Assembly (NCBI GenBank): GCA_965194535.1
Contig: OZ239145.1
Span: 806,001-870,000, forward strand
Direction of reading: 5' to 3'
Origin: Verrucolacustris abundans
GTDB taxonomy: Bacteria; Verrucomicrobiota; Verrucomicrobiia; Methylacidiphilales; Verrucolacustridaceae
DNA: 64,000 bases
Part shown: positions 1 to 8,380 of the stretch, in pieces
Numbering within the stretch: the stretch's first letter is position 1
Layout of the letters: the number at the start of each line of letters is the position of its first letter
Program-made: the position numbers and the translations under genes
Notes under the pieces: model-generated
Told to the model about the DNA's origin: nothing
The model's database searches: none
The model's input: only the letters and a program-made list of their open reading frames with translations

Positions 1-996
1 CTGCTGGCACTCTTCGAAGCTGGCCGTTTGCCAAGGTTTTACGACGCCCCCGGCGATAGTGAGGGTGCGGTCGGGGAGAGCCAAAGATTCATCAATTTCG
101 ATGATTCGACCAAATCCGCGGCAAGCTGGGCAAGCACCGAGGGGATGATTGAAAGAAAAGAGGGCGGGTGTGGGCTGGTGGAAATCACGTTGATCGCGTG
201 GGCAATAGTAGCGATCCGAGAAGAGATGAACGTGGGAGGAGTCTTGAGTGAGGGATATTGCGGCTACACCCCGTCCGTATTTGAGGCAGGAGGTAATCGC
301 TTCGATGAGTCGAGATTGAGAGGAGCGGGAGAGGGTTAGGCGATCTTGAATGACGTGGACGAGTAGATTTTGTTCCGGAGGAGTTTGTTTGAAGGCTTGG
401 GCGAGGGCTTCAAGGCCCGTGGGTTCGTCGAGGCGATGGGGTTTTCCATTCAAGAGAGCTCGGCGGAATCCTTGGCGAGCGAGGAAGGCGGCGGCTTCGT
501 CTGCAGGCGTTTTTTGTGGAAAAGGAATACGAAAGAGAAACCAAGCCTCTTGATTGGGGTGATTTTTGAAGAGTTCGCTCAGGATGGAGTGTGGAGTCCA
601 AGGCTTGATGGGTTCAGAGCAGTCGGGGCAGGTGAGCTGAGCTAGCCGTGGAAAGATGAGTTTAAGGTGGTCTGCAATTTCTGTGACAGTACCGACGGTG
701 CTGCGGGAAGAGCGAACCTGGTTACTTTGGCCAAGGGCGATGGCGGGAGGAATGCCTTCGATTCGATCGACGCGGGGTCGATCCATTCGCTCGAGGAACT
801 GCCGGGTGTAGGGGCTGAAGGTTTCCGCATAACGGCGTTGGCCTTCGGCGTAGAGGGTGTCGAAGGCGAGGGAGGACTTTCCTGATCCGGATGGGCCCGT
901 GAGGACATGAAACATGCCCAGAGGCAGGTCGAAGGTTAAGTTTTTGAGATTATTCTGGGTAGCGCCTTCGACTCGAATGAAACCGGATGTATGCAT
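1..996 (-). CDS. uvrA: UvrA-family excinuclease ATPase, N-terminal part (runs off left edge)
   Basis: Damage-recognition ATPase of nucleotide excision repair, acting with UvrB and UvrC. The visible 332 codons start at ATG 996. Walker A (GPSGSGKS) is at residues 34-41, followed by the ABC-type UvrA stretch FDTLYAEGQRR, the signature RSTVGTVTEI near residue 98, a first CPDC zinc pair at 123-126 and a second (CPAC) near residue 287. The region around residue 84 reads PPAIALGQSNQ, which differs from the usual SPAISI/SPAIAI of canonical UvrA, so this may be a divergent or tandem-type UvrA. The C-terminal part lies outside the window. uvrB is 5 kb away on the other strand. No Shine-Dalgarno is visible; a promoter -10 box lies only 9 nt before the ATG. 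Confidence 0.9.
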   Translation of the reverse strand, partial: MHTSGFIRVEGATQNNLKNLTFDLPLGMFHVLTGPSGSGKSSLAFDTLYAEGQRRYAETFSPYTRQFLERMDRPRVDRIEGIPPAIALGQSNQVRSSRSTVGTVTEIADHLKLIFPRLAQLTCPDCSEPIKPWTPHSILSELFKNHPNQEAWFLFRIPFPQKTPADEAAAFLARQGFRRALLNGKPHRLDEPTGLEALAQAFKQTPPEQNLLVHVIQDRLTLSRSSQSRLIEAITSCLKYGRGVAAISLTQDSSHVHLFSDRYYCPRDQRDFHQPTPALFSFNHPLGACPACRGFGRIIEIDESLALPDRTLTIAGGVVKPWQTASFEECQQ

Positions 997-1005
997 GGGG
1001 TGCGT

Positions 1006-1033
1006 ATATTAGCTCCATCTGGCGCGATAACAA
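1006..1033 (-). promoter_or_regulatory. Predicted uvrA promoter, near-leaderless
   Basis: Read on the minus strand: TTGTTA (1033-1028), 16-nt spacer, TAATAT (1011-1006). The -10 box ends 9 nt before the uvrA ATG, which would give a leader of about 2 nt. It is back to back with the promoter of the DUF2062 gene. Confidence 0.4.
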
Positions 1034-1042
1034 ATGAGAGAG

Positions 1043-1070
1043 TTGGTATTCGTTAAAGAAAGTTTATAAC
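1043..1070 (+). promoter_or_regulatory. Predicted promoter of the DUF2062 gene, leaderless
   Basis: TTGGTA (1043-1048), 16-nt spacer, TATAAC (1065-1070). The -10 box ends 6 nt before the GTG at 1077, placing the expected transcription start on the start codon itself. There is no Shine-Dalgarno. Confidence 0.45.
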
Positions 1071-1076
1071 GGATTC

Positions 1077-1631
1077 GTGCAACATCGGCTCAAAAAGCTG
1101 CTTCACCGGATGAGGCTGAGTCCGGAACATATCCAGGCAGGGAAGGTGGGGAAGTGGTTGGGAAAGCACGGGGTGAATCCAGACCTATGGAGTTTTCGTA
1201 GGGGTCCAGTGGCGAGGGCGATGGTGGCGGGTTTGTTGCCTGCCACGAGTCCTTTCCTGGGGTTACATCATATTTTAGCGGTTGTGCTCGCAGTGCTTCT
1301 ACGAGCAAATGTGCCCACGGTGGTGGTGCTCCAAGCGGCAAATAACCCTTTGACGATTCCGATCTACTACACAATGGCGTATCAAGTAGGGGAAGTTTTG
1401 TTGGGTAGACCTGCGAAATATGAAACTCATATCGCGGAAAAGATTAAGCAACTAGATCAGACGGAGGGGATTCAAGCGAAACTGAGGATGTTGGCGGGGG
1501 AGTTGGCCATGGTGGCGGTTCCGTTGGTGGTGGGGTGTACCGTGATTGGGGTGGTCGTTTCAGTTGCCGGGTATGGGCTGATCTATGCGATATGGCCGGA
1601 TGAGCCCGGGGAAAAGAGGGAGGGAGGGTAG
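1077..1631 (+). CDS. DUF2062 family membrane protein
   Basis: A 184-residue protein resembling the DUF2062 family: a charged N-terminus, then RRGPVARAMVAGLL, a glycine/proline-bearing hydrophobic segment (about residues 48-70), the conserved ANNPLTIPIYY near residue 88 and a last hydrophobic stretch near 143-170. The family sits in the inner membrane and has no firmly assigned function. The GTG at 1077 is preferred because a TATAAC box lies exactly 6 nt upstream; the next candidate is an ATG at 1110. It is divergent from uvrA and convergent with glpX, with 27 nt between the two 3' ends. Confidence 0.8.
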   Translation: MQHRLKKLLHRMRLSPEHIQAGKVGKWLGKHGVNPDLWSFRRGPVARAMVAGLLPATSPFLGLHHILAVVLAVLLRANVPTVVVLQAANNPLTIPIYYTMAYQVGEVLLGRPAKYETHIAEKIKQLDQTEGIQAKLRMLAGELAMVAVPLVVGCTVIGVVVSVAGYGLIYAIWPDEPGEKREGG

Positions 1632-1658
1632 GTCTTCCGAGATAGAAGAAAAAATCAG

Positions 1659-2705
1659 CTAAACGGATCGTTCGCGTGAGGAACTACGAAGGTGGATGGT
1701 TTTGTGTTCGAGATCGTGAACTGCACGGATGTAGCGGACGGTACGACTGCGGGCGCGCATGAGGATTGAATGGGTGATGGCTTTGTGACCGATGAGTTTG
1801 ACCCCAGGTAAAAGAGGGCTTTCGATAATTCCTGTCGCGCAAAAGATCGCACTTTTTCCTGTTACGATATCAGCAGAGCGAAATATGGTTTGAATCTCTT
1901 TATCGGAAACGCCATGGACTTCGCGGGCTTTCGCTTCGGGATTGGGAAACCACATGCGAAGCTGGATTTCTCCTCCCAATGAGTGAAGAGCCGTGGCGGT
2001 GAGAACTCCTTCGGGAGATCCACCAATTCCAACATAGAGGTCGATACCTGAATCCGGAAGGGAGGGGGCGACGGCGGCTGTGATGTCTCCATCCGCAATC
2101 GTTCGAAGGGAGGCCCCTGCACGTCTGATAGACTCAATGAAGGCTTGGTTGCGGGGGCGATCGAGGACGAGGACAACGAGTTCACCTACCCTTTTGTGAA
2201 GAATCTTTGCCAGCCGTTGGAGCGTTTCCTCAAGCGGGGCATCCAGGAAGTTCGCATGGGGGTCTTCTTTGGAAAGAGCCTGTGCGACTGTGGGGCCGTA
2301 GGCGATTTTGTGGGAGTAGTAGCTAGGAATATTTCGCATGGCTGGTTGTTTGCTGTCTGAGGGGACTTCTGTAGCGGCCATGACGGAGATTGCGTTGGGC
2401 GATCCTTTGGAGAGATTCGTGGTGCCGTCGACGGGATCGAGGGCGATATTAAAGCGGGGGGCTGTGGGCCCCCATTTTCCAAGTCGATCCCCTAAAAAAA
2501 TTCCAGGGGCTTTATCTTTGATTCCTTCCCCGATGACTACCTCGCCACGAATATCCACGAGGTCAAAGACACCTTGAATCGCATCACAAGCGGCCGCATC
2601 AGCAGCGTTTTTGTCTCCCTGCCCAATAAACCGCATTGCGTTGAGGGCCGCATTTTCGGTGGCTCGAACAAATTCGAATTCAATCGTGCGTTCAGGATCA
2701 AGCAT
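1659..2705 (-). CDS. glpX: Fructose-1,6-bisphosphatase class II (GlpX type)
   Basis: Removes the 1-phosphate from fructose 1,6-bisphosphate in gluconeogenesis or carbon fixation; related enzymes also take sedoheptulose 1,7-bisphosphate. At 348 residues it has normal family length. The metal/substrate motifs are present: VVIGEGIKDKAPG near residue 57, then LDPVDGTTNLSKG at 89-101, and a GIGGSPEGVLTATAL segment near 226. The start ATG at 2705 has no Shine-Dalgarno but has a TACAAT box 9 nt upstream. ppdK in the same window would support a gluconeogenic direction of carbon flow. Confidence 0.93.
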   Translation of the reverse strand: MLDPERTIEFEFVRATENAALNAMRFIGQGDKNAADAAACDAIQGVFDLVDIRGEVVIGEGIKDKAPGIFLGDRLGKWGPTAPRFNIALDPVDGTTNLSKGSPNAISVMAATEVPSDSKQPAMRNIPSYYSHKIAYGPTVAQALSKEDPHANFLDAPLEETLQRLAKILHKRVGELVVLVLDRPRNQAFIESIRRAGASLRTIADGDITAAVAPSLPDSGIDLYVGIGGSPEGVLTATALHSLGGEIQLRMWFPNPEAKAREVHGVSDKEIQTIFRSADIVTGKSAIFCATGIIESPLLPGVKLIGHKAITHSILMRARSRTVRYIRAVHDLEHKTIHLRSSSRERSV

Positions 2706-2714
2706 AAGGGTTTG

Positions 2715-2742
2715 ATTGTAAGGGATTAAGTTGAATATCCAA
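2715..2742 (-). promoter_or_regulatory. Predicted glpX promoter, near-leaderless
   Basis: On the minus strand: TTGGAT (2742-2737), 16-nt spacer, TACAAT (2720-2715), then 9 nt to the glpX ATG. The implied leader is about 2-3 nt. Confidence 0.4.
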
Positions 2743-2772
2743 GGTCAGTTTTTTGATCTATGAGGCGGTAGC

Positions 2773-2801
2773 TTGACTAGGAGGATGGTTGGTATTAAAT
2801 A
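2773..2801 (+). promoter_or_regulatory. Predicted promoter of the secreted protein at 2809
   Basis: TTGACT (2773-2778, five of six consensus bases), 17-nt spacer, TAAATA (2796-2801), then 7 nt to the ATG at 2809. A TTG start codon could be read at 2773, but these bases fit better as the -35 box. Confidence 0.45.
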
Positions 2802-2808
2802 CGTTCTT

Positions 2809-3399
2809 ATGCGTAAATTGTTGATTCTGGCTATTTTCGGCTTACTGAGCGATTCGCTTCAAGCCGAGAATAGTTCGGGCGTTCCTGATTTTCGGCCAGC
2901 GAAGGTGGAACCGACAACCGTTGGGGCCGAGGCTCCTGCTGCGGATGTTGTGCGAGTTCCAGATGGGATGAAGGTCGACCTACCTGTCGAGCAGGACGGG
3001 TCCGTTAGTTTGAATAAAATTTACACGTACTTAAATGACCCAACGCGCAACAAACCAGCCCTCGGAAATGGGATGATGATGTATGAGCCCAAGTATTGGG
3101 ATCACGGCGCCATTTCGGCTAAAGACAAGTTGGATCGTCGTGGAAATATCTTTGTGATCAATTGGCAAAACGATGGGCAACCGGGTGACTTCACTGTTCG
3201 GCTCGATTATCGGCAGGCGATGACCCGAGAGAGAGTGATGACACAGACCCAAGAGTACAAAAACTTTGATGGTTATGAAAAGACTGTCATCAAAGTCACG
3301 GGTGACGAATATCTCCGGGGCGGAGTAGTTCACTCTTGGCGAATTTCGATTGTGAGAGATGGGAAAATTGTTGCTCAGAAAAAATCATTTATCTGGTAA
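2809..3399 (+). CDS. Secreted protein of unknown function
   Basis: A 196-residue protein with an N-terminal signal peptide (MRKLLILAIFGLLSDSLQA, probable cleavage after SLQA). The mature part has a Pro/Glu-rich start and then a mixed region with many aromatic residues (MMMYEPKYWDHG, VINWQNDGQPG, FTVRLDYRQ) that suggests a beta-rich fold. I do not recognise the family. The start at 2809 is chosen because it begins the signal peptide directly and fits a leaderless promoter; an upstream in-frame TTG at 2773 would add 12 residues ahead of the signal peptide. It is divergent from glpX. Confidence 0.65.
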   Translation: MRKLLILAIFGLLSDSLQAENSSGVPDFRPAKVEPTTVGAEAPAADVVRVPDGMKVDLPVEQDGSVSLNKIYTYLNDPTRNKPALGNGMMMYEPKYWDHGAISAKDKLDRRGNIFVINWQNDGQPGDFTVRLDYRQAMTRERVMTQTQEYKNFDGYEKTVIKVTGDEYLRGGVVHSWRISIVRDGKIVAQKKSFIW

Positions 3400-3453
3400 A
3401 GGAGGGTTGGTTCGTGGCCTTGTTTTTAGCGGGTCATTACTTAGGATGATTTC

Positions 3454-3909
3454 ATGGTGACGTGTAAAGGGGGGCAAGAGGAGAGACTTTCAGAGGAGAT
3501 CGAAAGAGAGCACGAGATCCGAAACTTAAAGGAGACCGTAGCCGCCCTGAGAAATGCCTTGGAAAAGCAGAAGGCGGGCACCGCCGAAGAGGTGGCTTTG
3601 GCCGTTGCCGAGGCTCATAACGAAGTTCGAGATCTTAAGGGAACCATTGCTGAGATGAGAGATGAACTGGAGCGCCGCAAAGCCGCAGGGGAAGAGGGGG
3701 TGCAGAAAGTCGTTGCTCAATCGGCCGAGGAAAGTCGACAGCTCCAATCCTCAGTTCAGGCATTGCGAGATCAGTTGGAGATGGAAAAGGCGAGGCATAG
3801 TGAGGCGGAACAGCTCAAGCGAAGAACCCACCGGGATGAGACGGCGGAGTTAGAGAAAACGATTCAGAGAATCCGCGGGGAATTGGAGGCGTGCCGTGGC
3901 CAAAAGTAA
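3454..3909 (+). CDS. Coiled-coil protein coupled to an adenylate cyclase
   Basis: A 151-residue, almost entirely helical, highly charged protein. Repeats of the type IRNLKETVAALRNALEK, VRDLKGTIAEMRDELER and RQLQSSVQALRDQLEM recur about every 40 residues, as in a long coiled coil. There is no signal peptide or membrane segment. An AGGA lies 7 nt before the ATG. The 3' end overlaps the next gene by 14 nt, and the Shine-Dalgarno of that gene (GGAGG, 3885-3889) is inside this reading frame, so the two are translationally coupled. A partner or scaffold role for the cyclase is inferred only from this coupling. Confidence 0.6.
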   Translation: MVTCKGGQEERLSEEIEREHEIRNLKETVAALRNALEKQKAGTAEEVALAVAEAHNEVRDLKGTIAEMRDELERRKAAGEEGVQKVVAQSAEESRQLQSSVQALRDQLEMEKARHSEAEQLKRRTHRDETAELEKTIQRIRGELEACRGQK

Positions 3910-6166
3910 AAGCCCCATCGACACGTTGAGTTTGGCCGAGGCCAAGATTTTGCTCGAGGTCGCCCGTAAGGTAGCGGATGGCCAGACTTTAGATGACCAA
4001 TTAGAAACTCTGGTGACCTTGGTGACAGAGGCGACGGGTGCAGACCGTGGCACTCTTTTTGTTAATGATCCCTCAACTCAAGAGCTCTATAGCCGGGTTA
4101 CCGTGGGTGGATTAAAAAGAGAGATTCGAATCCTGAACACAACGGGTATCGCTGGTTCTGTTTTTCAAACTGGAAAGGGGCTTTTGGTAAAGGACGTCTA
4201 CAAAGATTCCCGTTTCAATAAAGCAGTGGATGAACAGACAGGGTATCGGACGCGGTCGATTGCTTGTGCTCCCATCAGGACCGTTCGTGGGGAGTTGATC
4301 GGTGTGGTCGAGGTATTGAATCGAAAAGGGGGGAAGTCGGCCCACTTCACGTCCAAGGATCTGAAACTTCTCGAGGCGATGGCGATGCAGGCCTCGGTTT
4401 CTCTTCAAAGAAGCCTACTCATGGAGTTGGGTGAAAAAGAAAAGGCTAAGGAAGCTGAGTTTTTGAGCGTGGTATCAGAGATCTCTGGCGAAATTCAGCT
4501 TGGGAATCTGTTAGCTAAGATCATTCGTACTATTACGCGACTTCTTCATGCTGAGCGCTCCACCCTTTTCATTAACGATGAGAAGACACAGGAGTTGTAT
4601 ACCGAAGTAGGGGAGGGTTTGGGTGCAACGCAGATTCGCTTTCCGAACCATCTGGGTATTGCCGGAGCGGTTTTCACGAGTGGGCAGACGGTCAATATCC
4701 AGCACGCCTATGCGGACCTGAGGTTCAATCCAGGTTTTGACAAGAAAACAGGGTTCTTTACCCGATCGATTCTTTGCACCCCCGTGATCAACAAGGCGGG
4801 AAAAGTGATCGGTGCGACGCAGGTTCTCAACAAGCGGGGTGGGGGCTTCACTCAGGAGGATGAGGCGAAGTTGAGGGCATTCACGGCCCAAGTATCCGTC
4901 GCTTTAGAAAACGCAAAACTCTTCGATGACGTGCAAAACATGAAGAATTATGCGGAGTCGATGTTGGAGAGTATGTCGAACGCTGTGGTGACCCTCAATG
5001 AGGAGGGGGTGATTCAGACCTGTAATAAGGCCGGCTATCGGATTTTAAAAACCAGTGCCAAGGAGGTGCTTAAGAAAAAGGGGGCTGAGTTCTTTATCGG
5101 AAAGAATACATGGATTGAGGAAAAAATTCGCTCTACCTCTGCTTCAAAAGAGCCCGCTCTGGTTATGGATGCAGAAATGGAGTGGGGTGGTGAGAAAGCT
5201 TCGGCCAATGTCAGCGTGCTTCCGCTCATCAGCGTTAAGGACAAGCCGTTGGGGTCGTTGCTGATGATTGAAGACATCAGTGACGAGAAAAGGATGAAGG
5301 GAACGATGGCTCGTTATATGGACCCTGCAATTGCGGATCAGTTGATGGCAACTGGAAAAGAAGTTCTAGGGGGAAATATCAGCGAGGCCTCGGTGTTATT
5401 TTCCGATGTTCGAAGTTTCACGACTCTTACGGAGAGTCTTGGGGCGCAAGGTACGGTGGGACTCCTCAACGAATATTTTACACTCATGGTGGATTGCCTT
5501 CAGAAAGAGGGCGGAATGTTGGATAAGTTTATCGGGGACGCAATTATGGCGATCTTTGGGTTGCCCTTGCCTCGGGAGGATGATGCGGATCGCTCGGTTC
5601 GGGCAGGTATCGGGATGTTGGTGGAGTTGGACCGATTCAACGCTGCCCGAAAGGAAAGGGGAATGATGGCCATCGACATGGGCTTAGGGATTAACACAGA
5701 TGAGATTGTTAGTGGGAACATTGGGTCCCCGAAGCGAATGAACTACACGGTGATCGGGGACGGTGTGAATCTTGCAGCCCGCTTGGAGAGTGCCTGTAAG
5801 CAGTATGGGGCGAAGATGCTGGTGAGTGATGCAACAGTAAAAAAGCTCAAAGGAACTTACCGCATGCGGGAAGCTGATCGAGTGGTGGTCAAAGGGAAGA
5901 CCGAACCGGTGGTGATTTACGAGTGCCTTGACTACCACACCGATACTACATTCCCCAACCAGATGGAGGTCATCAATCAATTCAAAGACGGTTTGGCAAA
6001 GTATCGTAAACAGGATTGGGACAAGGCTAGGGCTGCCTTCGGGGAGGCCCTCAAGGCCCATCCCGGAGATAAACTCAGTAAGATTTATATCGATCGTTGC
6101 GATTATTTCCAAAAAAGTCCCCCTGGGGAGAAGTGGGACGGCGTTTGGATCATGAAGGATAAATAG
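3896..6166 (+). CDS. GAF-GAF-PAS class III adenylate cyclase
   Basis: A 756-residue soluble sensor cyclase. Domains in order: GAF (about 30-175), second GAF (about 195-345), PAS (about 348-465), class III nucleotide cyclase (about 495-670) and a helical, TPR-like tail (about 690-756). Catalytic features are visible: FSDVRSF with a metal-binding Asp, LDKFIGDAIMA with the second metal Asp and the substrate Lys, and MNYTVIGDGVN where Thr stands at the purine-selecting position. The Lys/Thr pair is the class IIIb adenylate type, so cAMP is the likelier product. The GTG start at 3896 is fixed by GGAGG six nt upstream. GAF ligands cannot be told from sequence. A possible cAMP receptor is encoded at 55531. 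Confidence 0.88.
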   Translation: MAKSKSPIDTLSLAEAKILLEVARKVADGQTLDDQLETLVTLVTEATGADRGTLFVNDPSTQELYSRVTVGGLKREIRILNTTGIAGSVFQTGKGLLVKDVYKDSRFNKAVDEQTGYRTRSIACAPIRTVRGELIGVVEVLNRKGGKSAHFTSKDLKLLEAMAMQASVSLQRSLLMELGEKEKAKEAEFLSVVSEISGEIQLGNLLAKIIRTITRLLHAERSTLFINDEKTQELYTEVGEGLGATQIRFPNHLGIAGAVFTSGQTVNIQHAYADLRFNPGFDKKTGFFTRSILCTPVINKAGKVIGATQVLNKRGGGFTQEDEAKLRAFTAQVSVALENAKLFDDVQNMKNYAESMLESMSNAVVTLNEEGVIQTCNKAGYRILKTSAKEVLKKKGAEFFIGKNTWIEEKIRSTSASKEPALVMDAEMEWGGEKASANVSVLPLISVKDKPLGSLLMIEDISDEKRMKGTMARYMDPAIADQLMATGKEVLGGNISEASVLFSDVRSFTTLTESLGAQGTVGLLNEYFTLMVDCLQKEGGMLDKFIGDAIMAIFGLPLPREDDADRSVRAGIGMLVELDRFNAARKERGMMAIDMGLGINTDEIVSGNIGSPKRMNYTVIGDGVNLAARLESACKQYGAKMLVSDATVKKLKGTYRMREADRVVVKGKTEPVVIYECLDYHTDTTFPNQMEVINQFKDGLAKYRKQDWDKARAAFGEALKAHPGDKLSKIYIDRCDYFQKSPPGEKWDGVWIMKDK

Positions 6167-6233
6167 AGACCGTCGGTTGCCCGCTATAAGGGGGGATGGA
6201 CGAATTCCCCAGAATCGCTACCCTTTCAAAGCG

Positions 6234-6305
6234 GGGTCGTTAGCTCAATGGTAGAGCTGCTCCCTTTTAAGGAGTAGGTTGTAGGTTCGAGTCCTACACG
6301 ACCCA
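6234..6305 (+). tRNA. tRNA-Lys (TTT)
   Basis: Full cloverleaf: acceptor GGGTCGT pairs with ACGACCC, D stem GCTC/GAGC, anticodon stem GCTCC/GGAGT with loop CTTTTAA (anticodon TTT), T arm GTAGG-TTCGAGT-CCTAC, discriminator A. The 3' CCA is not encoded. uvrB begins 8 nt after the discriminator base. Confidence 0.96.
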
Positions 6306-6313
6306 ATCTCTCA

Positions 6314-8380
6314 ATGAAATTCCAACTAGAATCCCCGTATCCTCCTGCAGGGGATCAGCCCGCAGCGATTGCCGCTCTTTTGCAAAGGCTGAGGGCTGGG
6401 GAAAAGCATAACGTTCTGTTGGGGGTCACGGGTTCTGGAAAGACCTTTACCGTCGCCAATGTAATTCAAGAAATGGGATTGCCCACACTGGTGATGAGTC
6501 ACAACAAAACCCTCGCAGCACAACTGTATAGTGAACTGAAGGGTTTCTTTCCGAAAAATGCGGTCGAATATTTTGTTAGCTATTTCGACTACTATCAGCC
6601 TGAAGCTTACATTCCCCGAACCGATACCTACATTGAGAAAGATTCCTCCATCAATCAGGAGATCGAACGATTACGACTTTCCGCAACCACCAGTCTTCTC
6701 ACGCGAAAAGATGTCATCGTGGTGGCCAGTGTATCTTGCATCTATGGGTTAGGATCTCCCGAGGACTATGAGAAGATGTTTATGATCCTCGAGCCTGGAA
6801 TGAAGATCCCGCGTGAGGAGCTACTGGCCAAGTTGGTTGAGATTCAGTATGAGAGAAATGACATGGCCCCCGAGCGTGGACAGTTCAGGGTCCGTGGGGA
6901 CGCGATAGAGATTCTTTTAGCCCATGAAGATGTCGGAATACGGGTCGAGCTCTTGGGAGACACCTTGGAGCGGCTGACTCGATTTGAAGTGGGCACGGGT
7001 GTTGAGCTTGGGAGGTTGCCGCGAGAGATTCTGACCCCAGCACGGCACTATGTGACTTCAGAGGACAAACTTAAGCGGGGTATCACTGCGATTCGGGCTG
7101 AGTTAGCGGAGCGAATTGCTCAGTTTGAATCAGCGGGAAAGCTGCTGGAGGCTCAAAGACTAAAGATGCGTACTGAGTACGACCTGGATTTGATGGAGGA
7201 GATGGGCACCTGTAGCGGAATCGAAAACTATAGTCGTCCGCTCAGCGGAAGAAAACCTGGAGAGAAACCCGGCACTTTGATTGATTTCTTCCCTGACGAG
7301 TTTCTTGTCGTGATGGATGAGAGCCATGCGACTGTGCCTCAAGTCGGCGGTATGTACGCGGGGGACCGCAGTCGTAAAACGGTATTGGTGGAGCACGGAT
7401 TTCGGCTTCCCTCGGCATTAGATAATCGTCCTCTGAAAGCGGAGGAGTTCCAGGCGATGCTGCATCAAGTGATCTATGTTTCGGCAACTCCTGCGGACTT
7501 TGAGTTAGGAAAGGTTCGAGGTCAGGTTGTGGAGCAGGTGGTTCGCCCGACGGGGCTACTCGATCCGCCGGTTCGAGTTCTCCCTTTGAAGGGTCAGGTA
7601 GACGAGACGATCGCACTCTGCCGTGAAAGGATAGCACGCCATGAGAGAGTTCTTGTGACAACCTTGACACGCAGAACAGCTGAGGATCTGTCTGACTATT
7701 TGAAGGAGGCGGGTTTGAAGTCGCGTTATTTGCATGCGGAAGTGGATGCGATCGAGCGGGTCGAGATCTTGCGGGAGTTACGGTCGGGGGAGATTGACGT
7801 TCTGGTAGGAATTAACCTTTTGAGAGAGGGCTTAGATCTGCCCGAGGTCTCCCTAGTCTGCATTTTGGATGCGGATAAGGAAGGGTACTTGAGATCTGAG
7901 ACTTCCTTGATCCAGACGGCAGGCCGAGCGGCACGGCATCTGAACGGAGAGGTCGTTTTATTTGGAGACCGGATTACAAAATCGATGAAGGCACTCTTAG
8001 AGGTGACGGAGAAAAGGCGTGCAAAGCAGGAAGCCTACAATCGGGAGCATAATCTTGTTCCGCGATCGGTGCTCCGGGGCGTGCAGGAGAGTCTTCAGAC
8101 GATTGTTCGGACCGCCCGGGGTATTCACGACAAAGTCGGCGGTGGTTCTGAATCAGCGGATGCGCAGGAGGTTCTCAAGCAATTGGAGGAGGAGATGTGG
8201 GAGGCCTCAGAAAAACTTGAGTATGAGCGGGCGGCTTTGCTCCGGGATCAGATTGAGGATTGGAAAAAAGCTCACCAACTGGGTGGCGTTCAGGATGCCA
8301 GGAGTCCGGTCGCTCAGCGGGTCCAGTACACAAAGCCAAAGAGAGTTAGCGCAAAGAGCAAACTGAATAGGTCGAAATAG
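6314..8380 (+). CDS. uvrB: UvrABC system protein B
   Basis: Helicase-like subunit of nucleotide excision repair that receives damaged DNA from UvrA and recruits UvrC. At 688 residues it has normal length. The start is typical (FQLESPYPPAGDQPAAI), with Walker A GVTGSGKTFT near residue 37, the beta-hairpin region YFDYYQPEAYIP near 92, DESH near 337, helicase motifs GINLLREGLDLPEVSLV and QTAGRAARH, and a C-terminal UVR domain (about 630-665). There is no Shine-Dalgarno in the 8 nt separating it from tRNA-Lys, so it may be translated from a transcript processed at the tRNA 3' end. The last 35 nt overlap the convergent gene at 8346. Confidence 0.97.
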   Translation: MKFQLESPYPPAGDQPAAIAALLQRLRAGEKHNVLLGVTGSGKTFTVANVIQEMGLPTLVMSHNKTLAAQLYSELKGFFPKNAVEYFVSYFDYYQPEAYIPRTDTYIEKDSSINQEIERLRLSATTSLLTRKDVIVVASVSCIYGLGSPEDYEKMFMILEPGMKIPREELLAKLVEIQYERNDMAPERGQFRVRGDAIEILLAHEDVGIRVELLGDTLERLTRFEVGTGVELGRLPREILTPARHYVTSEDKLKRGITAIRAELAERIAQFESAGKLLEAQRLKMRTEYDLDLMEEMGTCSGIENYSRPLSGRKPGEKPGTLIDFFPDEFLVVMDESHATVPQVGGMYAGDRSRKTVLVEHGFRLPSALDNRPLKAEEFQAMLHQVIYVSATPADFELGKVRGQVVEQVVRPTGLLDPPVRVLPLKGQVDETIALCRERIARHERVLVTTLTRRTAEDLSDYLKEAGLKSRYLHAEVDAIERVEILRELRSGEIDVLVGINLLREGLDLPEVSLVCILDADKEGYLRSETSLIQTAGRAARHLNGEVVLFGDRITKSMKALLEVTEKRRAKQEAYNREHNLVPRSVLRGVQESLQTIVRTARGIHDKVGGGSESADAQEVLKQLEEEMWEASEKLEYERAALLRDQIEDWKKAHQLGGVQDARSPVAQRVQYTKPKRVSAKSKLNRSK

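Noticed and set aside
2773..2808. TTG start 12 codons before the secreted protein at 2809
   Set aside because: The TTG belongs to a TTGACT -35 box with correct spacing to a -10 box, and the downstream ATG starts the signal peptide directly.
3896..6166. Guanylate rather than adenylate cyclase
   Set aside because: Guanylate types usually have Glu and Cys/Ser at the purine-contact sites; Lys and Thr are seen here.
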